From Rhizobiales bacterium 2SD (GTDB lineage: Bacteria > Pseudomonadota > Alphaproteobacteria > Rhizobiales > Beijerinckiaceae): a stretch of 64,000 nt of DNA. Shown piece after piece: positions 52,804-60,253 of the stretch. The notes below the pieces were generated by a model. That model was not told where the DNA came from. It worked only from the letters and a program-made list of their open reading frames with translations, and did no database searches. Location of the stretch: positions 124,001 through 188,000 of the forward strand of contig SCMY01000012.1 of assembly GCA_005502805.1 (NCBI GenBank). The letters are read 5' to 3'. The position numbers and the translations under genes were made by a program. Numbering within the stretch: position 1 is the first letter of the stretch; each line of letters starts with the position of its first letter.

Positions 52804-53292
52804 CTAAAGGCCGAGCATCGCCTCGACCGGCCCCTTGAGCAGGCCGACCTGGGCGAATTTCTCGAGGCCGAAATAGAAGAAGGCGGCGGTGCCGAAGGCC
52901 GTCGCGAGCGAGGGCAGCCAGCCATAGCGGCCCTGGAAGCGCATCGCGAAGACGAGGTAGAGCAGCATCGCGACATACATGCCGAGCGTCACGGTCAGGA
53001 CGATGAAGCCGAGCATCGGCAGGAAGAAGGCGAGGACGCGCTTGCCCTGCTCCCTGTCGAGGAAGATGCCGGCGAGCGCCGCCGAGCCGCCCATGCGCCG
53101 GCCGATCGTGGTTGCGATCGTACCCGCGCTGGCGAGCGCGATCAGCAGGCCGCAATAGAACGGGAAGGCGCCGGGCTGCGGACCGGAGGAATCCCAGCCT
53201 ATGCCGAACTCGCGGGCGCCGTTGACGATGACGAGGCCGAAGGCGAGCGTCGCCAAAGCTGTCGCGATCTCGGCCTGGAAACGGCTGATCAT
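52804..53292 (-). CDS. tctB: TTT transporter small membrane subunit TctB
   Basis: 162 aa with four predicted TM helices. Blocks: FQAEIATALATLAFGLVIVNGAREFGIGWDSSGPQPGAFPFYCGLLIALASAGTIATTIGRR (first helix, the GxxPxxFP region), then KRVLAFFLPMLGFIVLTVTLGMYVAMLLYLVFAMRF. It is the small TctAB component. The start at 53292 has GGAGG just upstream. A 14-bp hairpin lies between it and tctC, and tctA starts 22 bp later. Confidence 0.9.
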   Translation of the reverse strand: MISRFQAEIATALATLAFGLVIVNGAREFGIGWDSSGPQPGAFPFYCGLLIALASAGTIATTIGRRMGGSAALAGIFLDREQGKRVLAFFLPMLGFIVLTVTLGMYVAMLLYLVFAMRFQGRYGWLPSLATAFGTAAFFYFGLEKFAQVGLLKGPVEAMLGL

Positions 53293-53327
53293 CGGCGCTC
53301 CTCCCGAATGCAAACGATGTTCTGAAC

Positions 53328-53364
53328 GATCACCCCGGACGAGCCGCGCCCGTCCGGGGTGATC
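53328..53364 (-). other. Intercistronic 14-bp hairpin between tctC and tctB
   Basis: GATCACCCCGGACG (53328-53341) and CGTCCGGGGTGATC (53351-53364) form a perfect stem with a 9-nt loop, in the mRNA just after the tctC stop and before the tctB SD. No T-run follows. Such structures after the first binding-protein gene usually stabilise its message and reduce expression of the distal membrane genes, giving more TctC than TctAB. That role is inferred. Confidence 0.7.
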
Positions 53365-53383
53365 TGACTTCAACGTCTTCAGG

Positions 53384-54379
53384 TCAATTCACGACCCAGC
53401 CTTCACTCTTGAAGACCTTGGCGTTGGCGGCCTCGTCCTTGGCGACGAAGTCGGTGAACTCCTTGCCCTTCATGAAGCGGGCGGTCTGCGCGGTGCGGGC
53501 GATGAACTCGGCCCATTCCGGGGTCTTGCTGACCTTCTCCATCACGTCGGCATAGAAGGCGACGGCATCGGCCGGAACCTCTGCCGGCAGCCAGACGGTG
53601 CGCGGCATCTGGAAGGCCTCGAGCGGCAGGCCAGCTTCCTTGCAGGTCGGGATGTCGCCCCACCCCTTGCCGTCATGGACCGGGTCACTCTTGGCGAGAC
53701 GCACCGGCGAGAAGACGCAGAGCGGCTTCACCTGGCCGGCCTTCCACTGGCCAATGTTCTCATTCGGGTTGTTGGTGTTTGAATCGACATGGCCGCCGGC
53801 GAGCTGCGTCGCAGCCGCGCCGCCGCCCTGGAAGGGCACGTAGATCCACTTGGCGCCGGTCGCCTCCTGGATCATCGCGGTCAGGGTCTGGTCGGTGTCC
53901 TTGGACTGGCTGCCGGCCATCTTGAGGCTGCCGGGCTTGGCCTTGGCCGCCTCGACATAGGCCTTGGCATCGGCATAGGGCGCATCGCCCTTCACCCAGA
54001 TCAGGAACTCGTCGAGCGCAAGCGCGGAGACCGGCGTCAGGTCGGAGAACTTGTAGCCGAGCTTGGCGACATAGGGCAGCAGATAGGCGTTGTTGGTGCC
54101 GAAGACGACCTTGTGGGCATCACCCTTAGCGCCCTTGCCGTAGATGTAGCCCTCGGCGCCGCTGCCGCCGCCCTTGTTGAGCACCACGACCGGCTGCTCG
54201 ATCAGCTTGTGCTTGGTGATGATCGACTGGACGATGCGGGCGAAATTATCGGTGCCGCCGCCGGGGCCCGAGGTCACCACGAACTCGATCGGCTTGGTCG
54301 GCTGCCAGGCCGCGGCCGGAACCACCGCGGCGATGACGGAAGCGAGCGCGGCGCCAGCCGCAATACAGAAACGTTTCAT
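53384..54379 (-). CDS. tctC: TTT periplasmic substrate-binding protein TctC
   Basis: 331 aa with a signal peptide (MKRFCIAAGAALASVIAAVVPAAA). Binding-protein motifs: KPIEFVVTSGPGGGTDNFARIVQSIITKHKLIEQPVVVLNKGGGSGAEGYIYGKGAKGDAHKVV, VSALALDEFLIWVKGDAPYADAKAYVEAAKAKPGSLKMAGSQSKD and VPFQGGGAAATQLAGGHVDSNTNNPNENIGQW. The ligand is probably a small carboxylate. AGGGAGAG precedes the ATG. A weak AGCGGC/GCCGCT pairing lies in the pdxA-tctC gap. It is the second gene of the operon; the operon order suggests it is the most abundant subunit. Confidence 0.94.
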   Translation of the reverse strand: MKRFCIAAGAALASVIAAVVPAAAWQPTKPIEFVVTSGPGGGTDNFARIVQSIITKHKLIEQPVVVLNKGGGSGAEGYIYGKGAKGDAHKVVFGTNNAYLLPYVAKLGYKFSDLTPVSALALDEFLIWVKGDAPYADAKAYVEAAKAKPGSLKMAGSQSKDTDQTLTAMIQEATGAKWIYVPFQGGGAAATQLAGGHVDSNTNNPNENIGQWKAGQVKPLCVFSPVRLAKSDPVHDGKGWGDIPTCKEAGLPLEAFQMPRTVWLPAEVPADAVAFYADVMEKVSKTPEWAEFIARTAQTARFMKGKEFTDFVAKDEAANAKVFKSEGWVVN

Positions 54380-54440
54380 GCTGTCTCTCCCTGGATAGTC
54401 GTTGAAACGGAGCGGCTCTTTTTGGCCGCTGGGCGAAGAC

Positions 54441-55469
54441 TCAGGCGGCCTTGCGCGCCGCCTTGCCTTCGCTCGCCATCTTGATCGCGAGCGACAGCGC
54501 CGCGCGCGTGGCGCCGAGATTGGCGATGCCCTTGCCGGCGATCTCATAGGCCGTGCCATGGGCCGGCGTGCAGATCGGGAACGGGAAGCCGCCGATCAGG
54601 GTGACGCCGCGGTCGAAGCCCATCAGCTTCATCGCGATCTGGCCCTGGTCGTGATACATGGTCAGCACGGCGTCGAAATCGCCGTTCTTGGCGCGCAGGA
54701 ACACCGTGTCGGACGGGAACGGCCCCTCGACAGTATAGCCTTTGGCCTTGGCGCTCTTCACCGCCGGCTCGATCGTCTCGATCTCGTCGCGGCCGAAATT
54801 GCCGCCGTCGCCGGCATGAGGGTTGATACCGGCCACCGCGATGCGCGGCGGGTTGAAGCCGGCGGCGCGCAGGTTCTTCTCGGCGAGATCGAGCGCCCGC
54901 AGGATGCGCTCCTGCGTGATGTTCTGCGCCACTTCGGAGAGCGGGATATGCGAGGTGACACGCGCGTTCCAGAGCTTCTCCAGCACGTTGAACTCGCTGG
55001 CCGGACCCTCGAATTCGATCGCGTCGCGCACGAAGCGGATCTCGTCGTCATAGCCGGGATAGGCGAAGCGCATCGCGGCCTTGTTGAAGGGGGTGAAGAA
55101 CACCGCATCGGCCTTGCCGGAGGCGGCGAGACGCAGCGCGCGACGGAAATTGTCAGTCGCAGCCTTGCCGCCGGCGAGCGTCGCCTTGCCACGCTGCAGA
55201 TCGGCCGGATCATGGTTCTTCAAGTCGACGAAGACTGGCTTGCCGGCGTCGATCGGCAGCGCATCGCCCTCGCCGACAACATGCAGATCAGGGGTCAGAC
55301 CAGCATCGTCGGCGCCAAGCTTGAAGAGGCGCAGATCGCCGAAGACGATATAGCGGGCCGCTTTGCTCAGATCAGGCTCGGCCAGGATGCGGGCAGTGAG
55401 TTCCGGGCTGATGCCGGAAGGATCGCCCATGGCGACCGCGATCACCGGCAAGGAAGCGTTCTTGTCCAT
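54441..55469 (-). CDS. PdxA-family dehydrogenase (PdxA2-like)
   Basis: A 342-aa NAD-dependent metal-requiring hydroxy-acid dehydrogenase. Motifs: IAVAMGDPSGISPELTARIL, DAVFFTPFNKAAMRFAYPGYDDEIRF, NVLEKLWNARVTSHIPLSEVAQNIT, RIAVAGINPHAGDGGNFGRDEIETIEPAV, GPFPSDTVFL and AVLTMYHDQGQIAMKLMGFDRGVTLIGGFPFPICTPAHGTAYEIAGKG (metal-binding His/Asp). PdxA in B6 synthesis is one reading. Leading a TTT operon with its own GntR instead suggests a catabolic PdxA2 acting on the transported acid. GGGAGG precedes the ATG. Confidence 0.9.
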   Translation of the reverse strand: MDKNASLPVIAVAMGDPSGISPELTARILAEPDLSKAARYIVFGDLRLFKLGADDAGLTPDLHVVGEGDALPIDAGKPVFVDLKNHDPADLQRGKATLAGGKAATDNFRRALRLAASGKADAVFFTPFNKAAMRFAYPGYDDEIRFVRDAIEFEGPASEFNVLEKLWNARVTSHIPLSEVAQNITQERILRALDLAEKNLRAAGFNPPRIAVAGINPHAGDGGNFGRDEIETIEPAVKSAKAKGYTVEGPFPSDTVFLRAKNGDFDAVLTMYHDQGQIAMKLMGFDRGVTLIGGFPFPICTPAHGTAYEIAGKGIANLGATRAALSLAIKMASEGKAARKAA

Positions 55470-55541
55470 CTCGTCCTCCCGAGGCCGGCTTCGACCGGCT
55501 GCTTGCCCTCGGCCTATCATGGTGCGCCCGATGAAAGCAAG

Positions 55542-55559
55542 TATGCTGTATGCAGCATA
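55542..55559. promoter_or_regulatory. Candidate GntR operator shared by pdxA-tct and gntR
   Basis: TATGCTG (55542-55548) and CAGCATA (55553-55559) are an inverted repeat with a 4-bp spacer, giving TGCTGTATGCAGCA as the core. It lies 73 bp upstream of the pdxA start and 153 bp before the GntR start, in the shared divergent region. This is the size and form of FCD-type GntR operators. Confidence 0.6.
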
Positions 55560-55662
55560 ACATTCCTGCACTACTCTACCGCGAATCCGGCCGCGGCCTC
55601 GCCTGTCCACAGGCGAGATTGCATCCGGTCGGGAGGACGCCTTCGCAGCCGGGCCGGTCGCG

Positions 55663-55691
55663 TTGACAGCGCGGAAGCGCCATGCCGTACA
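55663..55691 (+). promoter_or_regulatory. Possible promoter of the GntR gene
   Basis: TTGACA (55663-55668) is followed, after 17 bp, by CGTACA (55686-55691), a poor -10. Transcription from here would start after 55695 and exclude an ATG at 55682, supporting the 55712 start. Tentative. Confidence 0.3.
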
Positions 55692-55711
55692 GAGGGCAAA
55701 GGAGAGCCGCG

Positions 55712-56398
55712 ATGACGAACGAGGCCGGCATGGCGAGCGAGGCGCAGGACCTCTATCCGCGCATCACACGCCGCACCTTGCACGAGGAGGTGCTGGAGCG
55801 GCTGCGCGACATGATCATCGAAGGCCGGCTCACACCCGGGCAGCGCATCAACGAAGGCGCGGTCGGCGCCCAACTCGGCGTCTCGCGAACGCCCTTGCGC
55901 GAGGCGATCAAGACGCTGGCGAGCGAGGGGCTGGTCGAAATCCAGCCCGCCAAGGGCGCGATCGTGCGCAAATTCTCAGCGCATGACCTGCTGCAGATCC
56001 TCGAAGTGCTGAAGACGCTGGAACAGCTCGGCGGCCGGATGACCTGCGCGCAGGCGAGCGACGAGGCGATCGCCGCGATCAAGGCGCTGCACGACGAGAT
56101 GATGGAGCTCTACAGGGCGCGCAACCGGCTCGAGTACTTCAAGCTCAACCAGGCGATCCACAGCGCCATCGTCGCCGCCTCAGGCAACAGCGTGCTGGTC
56201 GAGATGCACGGCACGCTCCAGGCCAGGATCAAGCGGCTGCGCTTCATCGGCAATGAAGGCCCGGAGAAATGGGCGGGCGCCGTGTCCGAGCATGAGGAGA
56301 TGATCGAGGCGCTGCTGAAGCGCGACGGCGAGGCGCTGGCGGCCATAATCGGCAAGCACATGGATTCGACGCTGGTACGCGTGCGCGACGTATTGTGA
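55712..56398 (+). CDS. GntR-family (FCD) regulator of the TTT operon
   Basis: 228 aa. The winged helix is TLHEEVLERLRDMIIEGRLTPGQRINEGAVGAQLGVSRTPLREAIKTLASEGLVEIQPAKGAIVRKFS. The FCD domain (~90-220) includes YFKLNQAIHSAIVAASGNSVLVEMHGTLQARIKRLRF and a terminal KRDGEALAAIIGKHM. ATG 55712 has AAAGGAG 7 bases upstream; ATG 55682 is possible but has no SD. It is divergent from pdxA-tctCBA, so it is the likely regulator, with the product or transported acid as ligand. Confidence 0.92.
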   Translation: MTNEAGMASEAQDLYPRITRRTLHEEVLERLRDMIIEGRLTPGQRINEGAVGAQLGVSRTPLREAIKTLASEGLVEIQPAKGAIVRKFSAHDLLQILEVLKTLEQLGGRMTCAQASDEAIAAIKALHDEMMELYRARNRLEYFKLNQAIHSAIVAASGNSVLVEMHGTLQARIKRLRFIGNEGPEKWAGAVSEHEEMIEALLKRDGEALAAIIGKHMDSTLVRVRDVL

Positions 56399-56424
56399 AA
56401 AGGCGGGGCCGGCGCGGCCCCGCC
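56398..56424 (-). terminator. Rho-independent terminator of the HlyD gene
   Basis: Reading the minus strand, GGCGGGGCC (complement of 56416-56424) pairs with GGCCCCGCC (complement of 56402-56410) around a 5-nt loop, then TTTT (complement of 56398-56401). This is the clearest intrinsic terminator in the window. It sits 2 bases past the HlyD stop and overlaps the GntR stop, so it may also end that convergent gene. Confidence 0.75.
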
Positions 56425-56426
56425 GC

Positions 56427-57659
56427 TCAGTGCCCGCTGAAGACCAGGGTCTTGATCGGCAGCACCAGCGCCTGAATGCGCAGCAGCATGGCGTGGACCA
56501 ATCCGGTCGCGTCGACAGCGTGCAGCGCGATCCGCCGCAGCGTCCCGGTGTCCTTGGCGGCGATGATGTCGTGGTTGTTGCTGTAGGCATTGGCGATGCA
56601 GCTCGAGCCCGGCGTCACGCCATCGAGCCCGCCCGGATAGAGAGGCTCCATGTAGGCGAGGATCGTTCCCGGCCGCGCCACCTGCTGGGCGTCGATCAAC
56701 TGCTCGCCGCTGCGGATCTGGCCGGCCGCGATGAAATCCTGCACGCCGGTCACCACCATCGGGATCACGGTCCAGGGCTTCGAGATGCAGGTGACCTCGG
56801 CGACCATGCCGACCTTGATGACCTGCGCCTCGATCTGGCCGAAGCCGGCCTGAAGCCGCCCGCGGCCGGCTTCCTCCGGGATGATCGCACCGGCGGGGCG
56901 CATGAACGGGTTGACGATATCGCCGGGCCGCAGCGTGAACTGCTCGACATGGCCGTTGAAGCCGGCCCGCACCACGGTCTTGCTCAGTTCGACCTCGGCC
57001 TGTGCCAGGGCGGCCTCGGCGCTGGCGCGCTCGGCCGGAAGCAAGGTCGATATCTTCGTCTGGGCAGCCGCCTGTGACGCCGTGGTCGATGCGACGGCTG
57101 CCTCACGCCCGGCCGTGATGTTCTCGAGCCGCTCGATCTCGCGAGTCGCGACGACGTTGTCGTTGCGCCGCTTCAGTTCACGCTTGGTCTGCAATTCATC
57201 GAGCGCCTGCTGCAGCGCGCTCTTCGCCTCCTCGATCTTGCCGTCATAGGTGAGGATATCGGCCCGCGCGACCACGAGCGCCGCGTCGACCTCGGCGAGC
57301 TTGCGCCGCGCAGTCTCGACCGCGGCCTGCTGGCGGGTGCTGTCGAGGGTGAAGATCGGCGCGCCCTGCGCCACCTTCTCGCTGACGCCGACATGGACCT
57401 GCGCCACCCGGCCATTGATCTCCGGAATGATCGGGACGCTGCGGAAGAACACCGTGGCCGATGTCGTCGAGGGATGGTTGTAGAAGATCACCGTGATCAG
57501 CCCGACCGTCAGCATCACGCAGGTGACGATACCCCAGCGCAGCTCGAACCAGACCGAGAAGAGCGTGATCTCCCTGCCCAGCCGTTTGCCCTGGCCATAG
57601 CGGCGAAACAGGTAGTCGGGAACGATGGTGAAGAGCGCGCAGACGAGAAGTTCGAGCAT
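56427..57659 (-). CDS. HlyD-family membrane adaptor protein
   Basis: 410 aa from ATG 57659. The N-terminus MLELLVCALFTIVPDYLFRRYGQGKRLGREI has a hydrophobic anchor and basic segment. A second TM (WGIVTCVMLTVGLITVIFY) is followed by the periplasmic adaptor: first lipoyl half (SVPIIPEINGRVAQVHVGVSEKVAQGAPIFTLD), a long coiled-coil hairpin (~115-250) and the second half (LSKTVVRAGFNGHVEQFTLRPGDIVNPFM). It is an EmrA/YibH-like adaptor, but no MFS, ABC or outer-membrane partner is encoded here; only the small membrane protein at 57670 is. A terminator follows it. Confidence 0.9.
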   Translation of the reverse strand: MLELLVCALFTIVPDYLFRRYGQGKRLGREITLFSVWFELRWGIVTCVMLTVGLITVIFYNHPSTTSATVFFRSVPIIPEINGRVAQVHVGVSEKVAQGAPIFTLDSTRQQAAVETARRKLAEVDAALVVARADILTYDGKIEEAKSALQQALDELQTKRELKRRNDNVVATREIERLENITAGREAAVASTTASQAAAQTKISTLLPAERASAEAALAQAEVELSKTVVRAGFNGHVEQFTLRPGDIVNPFMRPAGAIIPEEAGRGRLQAGFGQIEAQVIKVGMVAEVTCISKPWTVIPMVVTGVQDFIAAGQIRSGEQLIDAQQVARPGTILAYMEPLYPGGLDGVTPGSSCIANAYSNNHDIIAAKDTGTLRRIALHAVDATGLVHAMLLRIQALVLPIKTLVFSGH

Positions 57660-57669
57660 CGTCTCCTCC

Positions 57670-58125
57670 TCACTGCTGGGCGGTTGGCGTGGCCGCGACG
57701 GCCTGTGGAGGCGCTGGTTCGTCCCCCGGCGGTGCGATCCCATGCTCCACGTCGGAAGCTGCATCTCCGCCGCGACCCGGCGCGATGCCGGCGATTTTCT
57801 CAAGAGCGCCGGCCATGCGGCTGAACGTGCCGGAGAAGTCCGGAATGTCGATCAGGGCCAGCAGCAGGCCGATCACCCAGAAGAGATGCACATGCGTGAA
57901 CAAGGCGAGCAGCCCGAGCACGGCGACGATCTCGAACTGCAATTTGTGGGACTTGTGCGCGATGCGTTCGGGCAAGGTGTGCAGGCGCAGGAAGAGCAGG
58001 CCGACACCGAGCACGGCCCCGATCAGAAGGACCGCAGCGGCCACCGACAGGTAGTCCGTACCACCGGGAGCGGTGATGAATGACGGCAGGAGATGCGGCG
58101 CCGCTGGATGAACCTGGTCAGCCAT
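57670..58125 (-). CDS. Small membrane protein paired with the HlyD adaptor
   Basis: 151 aa. TM1 is ~27-47 (LSVAAAVLLIGAVLGVGLLFLRL). Two closely spaced helices follow (~67-93: FEIVAVLGLLALFTHVHLFWVIGLLLALIDI). The C-terminal tail (~105-151) is Gly/Ala/Pro-rich and disordered-looking. It starts the transcript and ends 10 bases before the HlyD start, whose SD AGGAGG overlaps the gap. It resembles the small membrane partner found in YiaW/YibI-type pairs with YibH-like HlyD proteins. Function unknown; possibly an inner-membrane assembly partner. Confidence 0.8.
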   Translation of the reverse strand: MADQVHPAAPHLLPSFITAPGGTDYLSVAAAVLLIGAVLGVGLLFLRLHTLPERIAHKSHKLQFEIVAVLGLLALFTHVHLFWVIGLLLALIDIPDFSGTFSRMAGALEKIAGIAPGRGGDAASDVEHGIAPPGDEPAPPQAVAATPTAQQ

Positions 58126-58176
58126 GTCATCTCCCCGAGCGATCGACGACCTGACGTGAGGTGAGAGGGAAATCGC

Positions 58177-58193
58177 GCCAAAGTCAATTTGGC
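58177..58193. promoter_or_regulatory. Dyad in the HlyD-operon / LysR divergent gap
   Basis: GCCAAA-GTCAA-TTTGGC is a perfect 6-bp dyad with a 5-bp spacer. It lies 52 bp upstream of the small membrane protein gene and 85 bp before the LysR gene. TTGACA at 58217-58222 is a possible -35 for the LysR gene. Either gene could be controlled. Confidence 0.4.
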
Positions 58194-58277
58194 CGGGCTG
58201 GACTGCGCACTCCGTCTTGACAGCCCCGCGGCCCTCGCCTCCGCTGCTTGCAAGAAGCCGGCGAGGAAACGCCTTTC

Positions 58278-59192
58278 ATGCTGACCTTGCGCCAGATCGA
58301 GGTGATCCGCGCGATCATGATCACCGGCACGATCGCCGGCGCGGCGAAATTGCTCAACGTCTCCGCCCCCGGCATCAGCCGGTTGATGAAGCACACCGAG
58401 CGCACGCTGCGGCTCAAGCTGTTCGAGCGGAGGCACGGCCGCTACGTCCCGACGCCGGAAGCCAAGGACATCTTCGAGCAGATCAACGGCGTCTACCGCA
58501 AGGTCGACGACCTGCATTCGATGCTGGCCCGGATCGAGCGCGGCGGCGATGTCGAGTTCAAGCTCGGCTCGGTGCCGAGCATCTGCCATGTCATGGTGCC
58601 CCGCGCGATCGAGCGCCTCAGGCGCAAGCACCCCGACCTGCGCATCGACATCAACATCCTCAAGATCGAGGAGGCGCTCGACTATCTCCTGCTCGGCAAG
58701 GGCGAGATCGTGGCGATGAGCTACAAGCTGGACCATCCCGGGCTGGATTTCATGCCACTCGCCATGGGCGAGCTGCTCTGCATCGTGCCGCAGGGCCACA
58801 CCCTCGCCGGGCGCAGCAGCATCTCGGCCCGGGAAATCGTCCAGCACGAGCTGATCGGCATCGATCCGAACGACCCTTACGGCCGGATCATGAGCGAGAT
58901 TTTCGAGCGCCAGAACCTGCGCTACGAGATGGCGATCAAGGCGCGGTTCGGGACAACGGTCTGCTCGCTGGTTCGGGCCGGGCTGGGTATCGCCATCATC
59001 GACCAGTTCACCGTCGCCCATGGCTCGATGCAAGGCATCGCCACCATCCCGATCGAGGAGCCGACCCGCTTCCAGACCTATGTCGCGATGAAGAACGACA
59101 AGGCGCCCTCGCTCTATGCCGAGACCTTCGTGAAGCTGCTTCGCGAGGAGATGACAGCCGTCGTTTCGCCGCGCATCGCCGCTGAAAGATAA
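58278..59192 (+). CDS. LysR-family regulator of the aroE-like/liv unit
   Basis: 304 aa. HTH: LTLRQIEVIRAIMITGTIAGAAKLLNVSAPGISRLMKHTERTLRLKLFERRHGRYVPTPEA. The effector domain shows RGGDVEFKLGSVPSICHVMVPRAIERL and LLCIVPQGHTLAGRSSISAREIVQHELIGIDPNDPYGRI. ATG 58278 with GAGGAAA upstream was chosen; a TTG at 58248 is possible. It reads in the same direction as the dehydrogenase at 59303 and precedes it, so it may control that gene and the liv genes. Confidence 0.9.
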   Translation: MLTLRQIEVIRAIMITGTIAGAAKLLNVSAPGISRLMKHTERTLRLKLFERRHGRYVPTPEAKDIFEQINGVYRKVDDLHSMLARIERGGDVEFKLGSVPSICHVMVPRAIERLRRKHPDLRIDINILKIEEALDYLLLGKGEIVAMSYKLDHPGLDFMPLAMGELLCIVPQGHTLAGRSSISAREIVQHELIGIDPNDPYGRIMSEIFERQNLRYEMAIKARFGTTVCSLVRAGLGIAIIDQFTVAHGSMQGIATIPIEEPTRFQTYVAMKNDKAPSLYAETFVKLLREEMTAVVSPRIAAER

Positions 59193-59302
59193 CATCAGGT
59201 TAGGCAACAACGATGAATTGGTTATCGCGTTACGGCTTCAAATCGGTTTAGCTGCAGGCTATTGCGCAAGCTCGCCGAGACGAGCGCGCCAAAGGGATTG
59301 GA

Positions 59303-60187
59303 ATGTCGACCATCGTCACCGCCAGGAAGAGCAAACGGGTACTGCTCGGGCTGCTCGGCTCGCCGATCGCGCATTCGGCGACGCCGGCGGCGCAGGAGGC
59401 GGCAGCACGGGCGGCCGGCATCGAGGCGCACTATCATTTGATCGAGGTCGCGGGTGCCGGACGGGATGATCTTGCCGCCATGCTCGACGGCATCCGCCGA
59501 CTCGGCTTCTCCGGCATCAACGTCACCTTCCCCTATAAGGAAGCGGTCGTGCCGCTGCTCGACGGGCTGTCCGAGCAGGCGGCCGCGATGGGCGCGGTCA
59601 ACACCGTCGTCGTCGACGACGGCAAGCTGATCGGCCACAACACCGACGCGACCGGCTTCGCCACCGCCTATCGCAGGCTCGGCCGCCAGGATGGCGACAA
59701 GCCGGTGGCGATCATCGGCGCGGGCGGCGTCGGCAAGGCGATCGCCTTCGCGCTTGCCGGCAGCGGCGTGCGTCATCTGACACTTTACGATGTCGAGCGC
59801 AGCAGGGCCGAAGCGCTGGCCGAGCTTCTCGGCACGCGGGTCGGCGTCGCGATCGCGGCCAGCGCCGAAGACGCAGCCGAAGGCGCCATCGGCATCGTCA
59901 ACGGCACGCCGATCGGCATGTTGCCGGACCGCGGCACCCCGATCGAGTCGGGCGCGATCCGGCCTTCGCAATGGGTGGCGGACGCGGTCTATCACCCGCT
60001 CTGGACACCGCTGCTGAAAGCGGCGCAGAAAGCCGGCGCAATGGTGATGACCGGGCGGGAGCTCGCGATCCATCAGGGTGTCGACGCTTTCCGGCTGTTC
60101 ACCGGACTGGAGGCGTCGGAAGCAGTCATCGGCGCCGCCTTCGACGCCGTGCTCGCAGCCCGCGAGGGCGCCGAAAGGGCGGCCTGA
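59303..60187 (+). CDS. Shikimate/quinate dehydrogenase-family protein
   Basis: 294 aa. AroE fold: LLGLLGSPIAHSATPAAQEAAARAAG, GFSGINVTFPYKEAVVPLLD (catalytic Lys), GAVNTVVVDDGKLIGHNTDATGFATAYRRL (catalytic Asp), the NADP loop PVAIIGAGGVGKAIAFALAGSGVRHLTLYDVERSRAEALAELL and the C-terminal VADAVYHPLWTPLLKAAQKAG. The substrate loop SPIAHSATPAAQEAA differs from the usual SxSxSP..HN of AroE, pointing to a catabolic quinate or related dehydrogenase. It is placed between a LysR gene and livKHMG, which supports that reading. Confidence 0.88.
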   Translation: MSTIVTARKSKRVLLGLLGSPIAHSATPAAQEAAARAAGIEAHYHLIEVAGAGRDDLAAMLDGIRRLGFSGINVTFPYKEAVVPLLDGLSEQAAAMGAVNTVVVDDGKLIGHNTDATGFATAYRRLGRQDGDKPVAIIGAGGVGKAIAFALAGSGVRHLTLYDVERSRAEALAELLGTRVGVAIAASAEDAAEGAIGIVNGTPIGMLPDRGTPIESGAIRPSQWVADAVYHPLWTPLLKAAQKAGAMVMTGRELAIHQGVDAFRLFTGLEASEAVIGAAFDAVLAAREGAERAA

Positions 60188-60195
60188 ACAAGACG

Positions 60196-60214
60196 GCCCG
60201 GGACAGCACCGGGC
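60196..60214 (+). other. Hairpin ahead of livK
   Basis: GCCCGG (60196-60201) and CCGGGC (60209-60214) form a 6-bp stem with a 7-nt loop, 40 bp before the livK start. There is no T-run. It may be a weak terminator of the aroE-like gene or part of the livK leader. Confidence 0.35.
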
Positions 60215-60253
60215 GGGGATCAAGAAACGTAAGGCTAAGTGGAGGAGACGAAC

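Noticed and set aside
51423-52838. 471-codon plus-strand frame over tctA
   Set aside because: Antisense of TctA; a string of charged residues without domain features.
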